NCBI RefSeq assembly: GCF_051014445.1
Contig: NC_135134.1
Coordinates: forward strand, 6,539,672-6,603,671
Direction: 5' to 3'
Source: Colletes latitarsis
Taxonomy: Eukaryota; Arthropoda; Insecta; Hymenoptera; Colletidae
DNA: 64,000 nucleotides
Part shown: positions 63,099-64,000 of the stretch, in pieces
Layout of the letters: every line of letters starts with the position of its first letter
How positions within the stretch are numbered: the first letter of the stretch is position 1
Notes under the pieces: generated by a model
Told to the model about the DNA's origin: nothing
Database searches by the model: none
The model's input: only the letters and a program-made list of their open reading frames with translations
Translations under genes and position numbers: made by a program

Positions 63099-64000
63099 AT
63101 TAATCGCAACCAGGTTTAATTGACTGTTTCGGTATGGTACCGCATTACTACGTGATACAGACCAGAAAAACGTCAGGATCTGGCCAACAAGTATGCGAAA
63201 AATGCGAAAGTACGAGCCAGATGAGGGCAAATACCAGACCAAACCCAGACATAACCGGCGTTATCCTCCAAAATATTAATCGCAACCAGCTTCTATTGAC
63301 TGTTTCAGTGTGGTGCCACATTACTACGTGATACAGACCAGAGAAAGACCAGCATCTGGCCATCAAGTATGCGAAAAATGCGAAGGTACGACCCAGATGA
63401 GGGCAAATACCAGACCTAACCCAGACATAACCGGCGTTCTCCATTAAAATATTAATCGGAACCAGGTGTAATTGACTCTTTCGGAGTGGCACTACGTTAC
63501 TACGTGATACAAACCATAGAAAACCCAGGGTCTGGCCAACAAGTGTGCGCAAAACGCGTAAGTACGAGCCAGATGAGTGCAAATCACAGACCTAACCGAG
63601 ACATAACCGGCGTTTTCCTCTAAAATGTTAATGGCAACCAGGTTTAAATGACCGTTTCGGTGTCGAACCACATTACTACGTGATACGGACCAGAAAAAGA
63701 CCAGGATCTGGCCAACAAGTATGCGAAAAATGCGAAGGTATGAGCCAGATGATTGCAAATACCAGAACTAACCCAGACATACCCAGCGTTATCCTCCAAA
63801 ATATTAATCGCAACCAGCTTCTATTGACTGTTTCAGTGTGGTGCCACATTACTACGTGATACAGACCAGAAAAAGACCAGGATCTGGCCAAAAAGTATGC
63901 GAAAAATGTGAAGGTACGAGCCAGATGAGTGCAAATCACAGACCTAACCGAGACATACCCAGCGTTATCCTCCAAAATATTAATCGCAACCAGCTTCTAT
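63099..64000 (+). repeat. Eight-monomer higher-order repeat (1,408 bp), copy 2, cut by window end
   Basis: It follows copy 1 base for base at a constant offset of 1,408 bp to the last base (64000 corresponds to 62592). I noticed no substitution in most of it, so the duplication is recent. The remainder of the unit lies beyond the window. Confidence 0.88.

Larger units (their letters stand above)
1..64000 (+). repeat. Tandem satellite array, ~176-bp monomer, fills window
   Basis: The same monomer recurs head-to-tail from the first to the last base, always in one orientation, with no unrelated insertion that I can find. Landmarks such as CGAAAAATGCGAA, CCGGCGTTATCC, GGTACC and AGGATCT return every 176 bp, with occasional 174-180 bp units caused by small indels. 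That gives roughly 360 monomers. Neighbouring monomers differ from each other, while blocks of monomers repeat as higher-order units. This is typical of eukaryotic centromeric or pericentromeric satellites; the centromere assignment is inference, because no kinetochore data or flanking sequence is present. I do not recognise the family. Both ends of the array lie outside the window. Confidence 0.97.

Noticed and set aside
1150..63975. Recurrent 72-148-codon open frames on the minus strand and 65-100-codon frames on the plus strand, with conserved-looking peptides
   Set aside because: They repeat with the monomer and overlap each other in different frames by 176-bp steps. Most need a non-ATG start, they lack any recognisable domain, and they end at stop codons fixed in the repeat. 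The similarity is DNA repetition, not protein conservation.
1..64000. CRISPR array
   Set aside because: There is no alternation of short identical repeats with unique spacers; the whole 176-bp unit is repeated.
1..64000. Transposon or retroelement origin or insertions
   Set aside because: No terminal repeats, target-site duplications, transposase or polymerase-like frames were seen, and the monomer phase carries through without a foreign insert.
1..64000. Match to primate alpha satellite, Arabidopsis 178-bp repeat or Brassica CentBr
   Set aside because: Only the length class is similar. The sequence landmarks I know for those families are not visible here; a database search was not possible.
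1..64000. Inverted segments or orientation switches in the array
   Set aside because: Landmarks such as CCGGCGTTATCC and AGGATCT read in the same direction in all regions inspected, so I found no inversion.

Overview
The whole 64-kb window is one uninterrupted tandem array of satellite DNA. The basic monomer is about 176 bp and is repeated head-to-tail in a single orientation, roughly 360 times. I see no protein-coding gene, RNA gene, transposon, simple-sequence tract, telomere repeat or unique flank anywhere. Open reading frames of 65-148 codons recur on both strands, but they are by-products of the repeat. 176 is not a multiple of 3, so any open frame changes phase from one monomer to the next. 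Most of these frames also need a non-ATG start.

Monomer length, head-to-tail order and nested higher-order repeats (HORs) point to a eukaryotic chromosome, and most likely a centromeric or pericentromeric array. The sequence alone does not prove centromere function. I do not recognise the family: it does not look like primate alpha satellite, the Arabidopsis 178-bp repeat or Brassica CentBr, and no canonical CENP-B box was seen. A near-consensus monomer (10926-11101) is about 45% GC, and CpG is not depleted in the consensus. That would fit a genome with little CpG methylation, for example many invertebrates, but the clue is weak.

Layout. At 1-2.7 kb there are short multimer duplications of 526 and 884 bp. 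A 2,644-bp (15-monomer) tandem pair lies at 3.0-8.0 kb. A 1,056-bp (6-monomer) tandem repeat lies at 8.8-11.2 kb. The segment at 11.3-12.05 kb is one of three dispersed copies of a block also found at 0.53-1.3 and 23.96-24.7 kb. A segment of about 5 kb occurs twice in tandem at 12.2-17.3 and 17.6-22.6 kb, the copies differing by whole-monomer losses and one apparent conversion tract. From 25.9 to 38.4 kb there are successive HOR units of 1,583, 3,869 and 4,222 bp plus a partial copy. A stretch of more diverged monomers covers about 38.4-45.7 kb. Four HOR units of 2,110, 2,110, 2,110 and 2,463 bp fill 45.7-54.5 kb. Mostly diverged single monomers with local 352-bp dimers occupy 54.9-61.7 kb. 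A 1,408-bp (8-monomer) HOR runs from 61.7 kb past the window end.

Within each monomer there are short inverted repeats, at monomer positions 56-69 and 152-166 when counting from CGAAAAATGC. One monomer class has a third, longer dyad. Dyads are intact in some monomer classes and broken in others, so the HORs lay down a repeating pattern of dyad-bearing and dyad-less monomers. Nothing here works as an operon or pathway. The biology visible is that of satellite evolution: unequal exchange, amplification and short conversion tracts.
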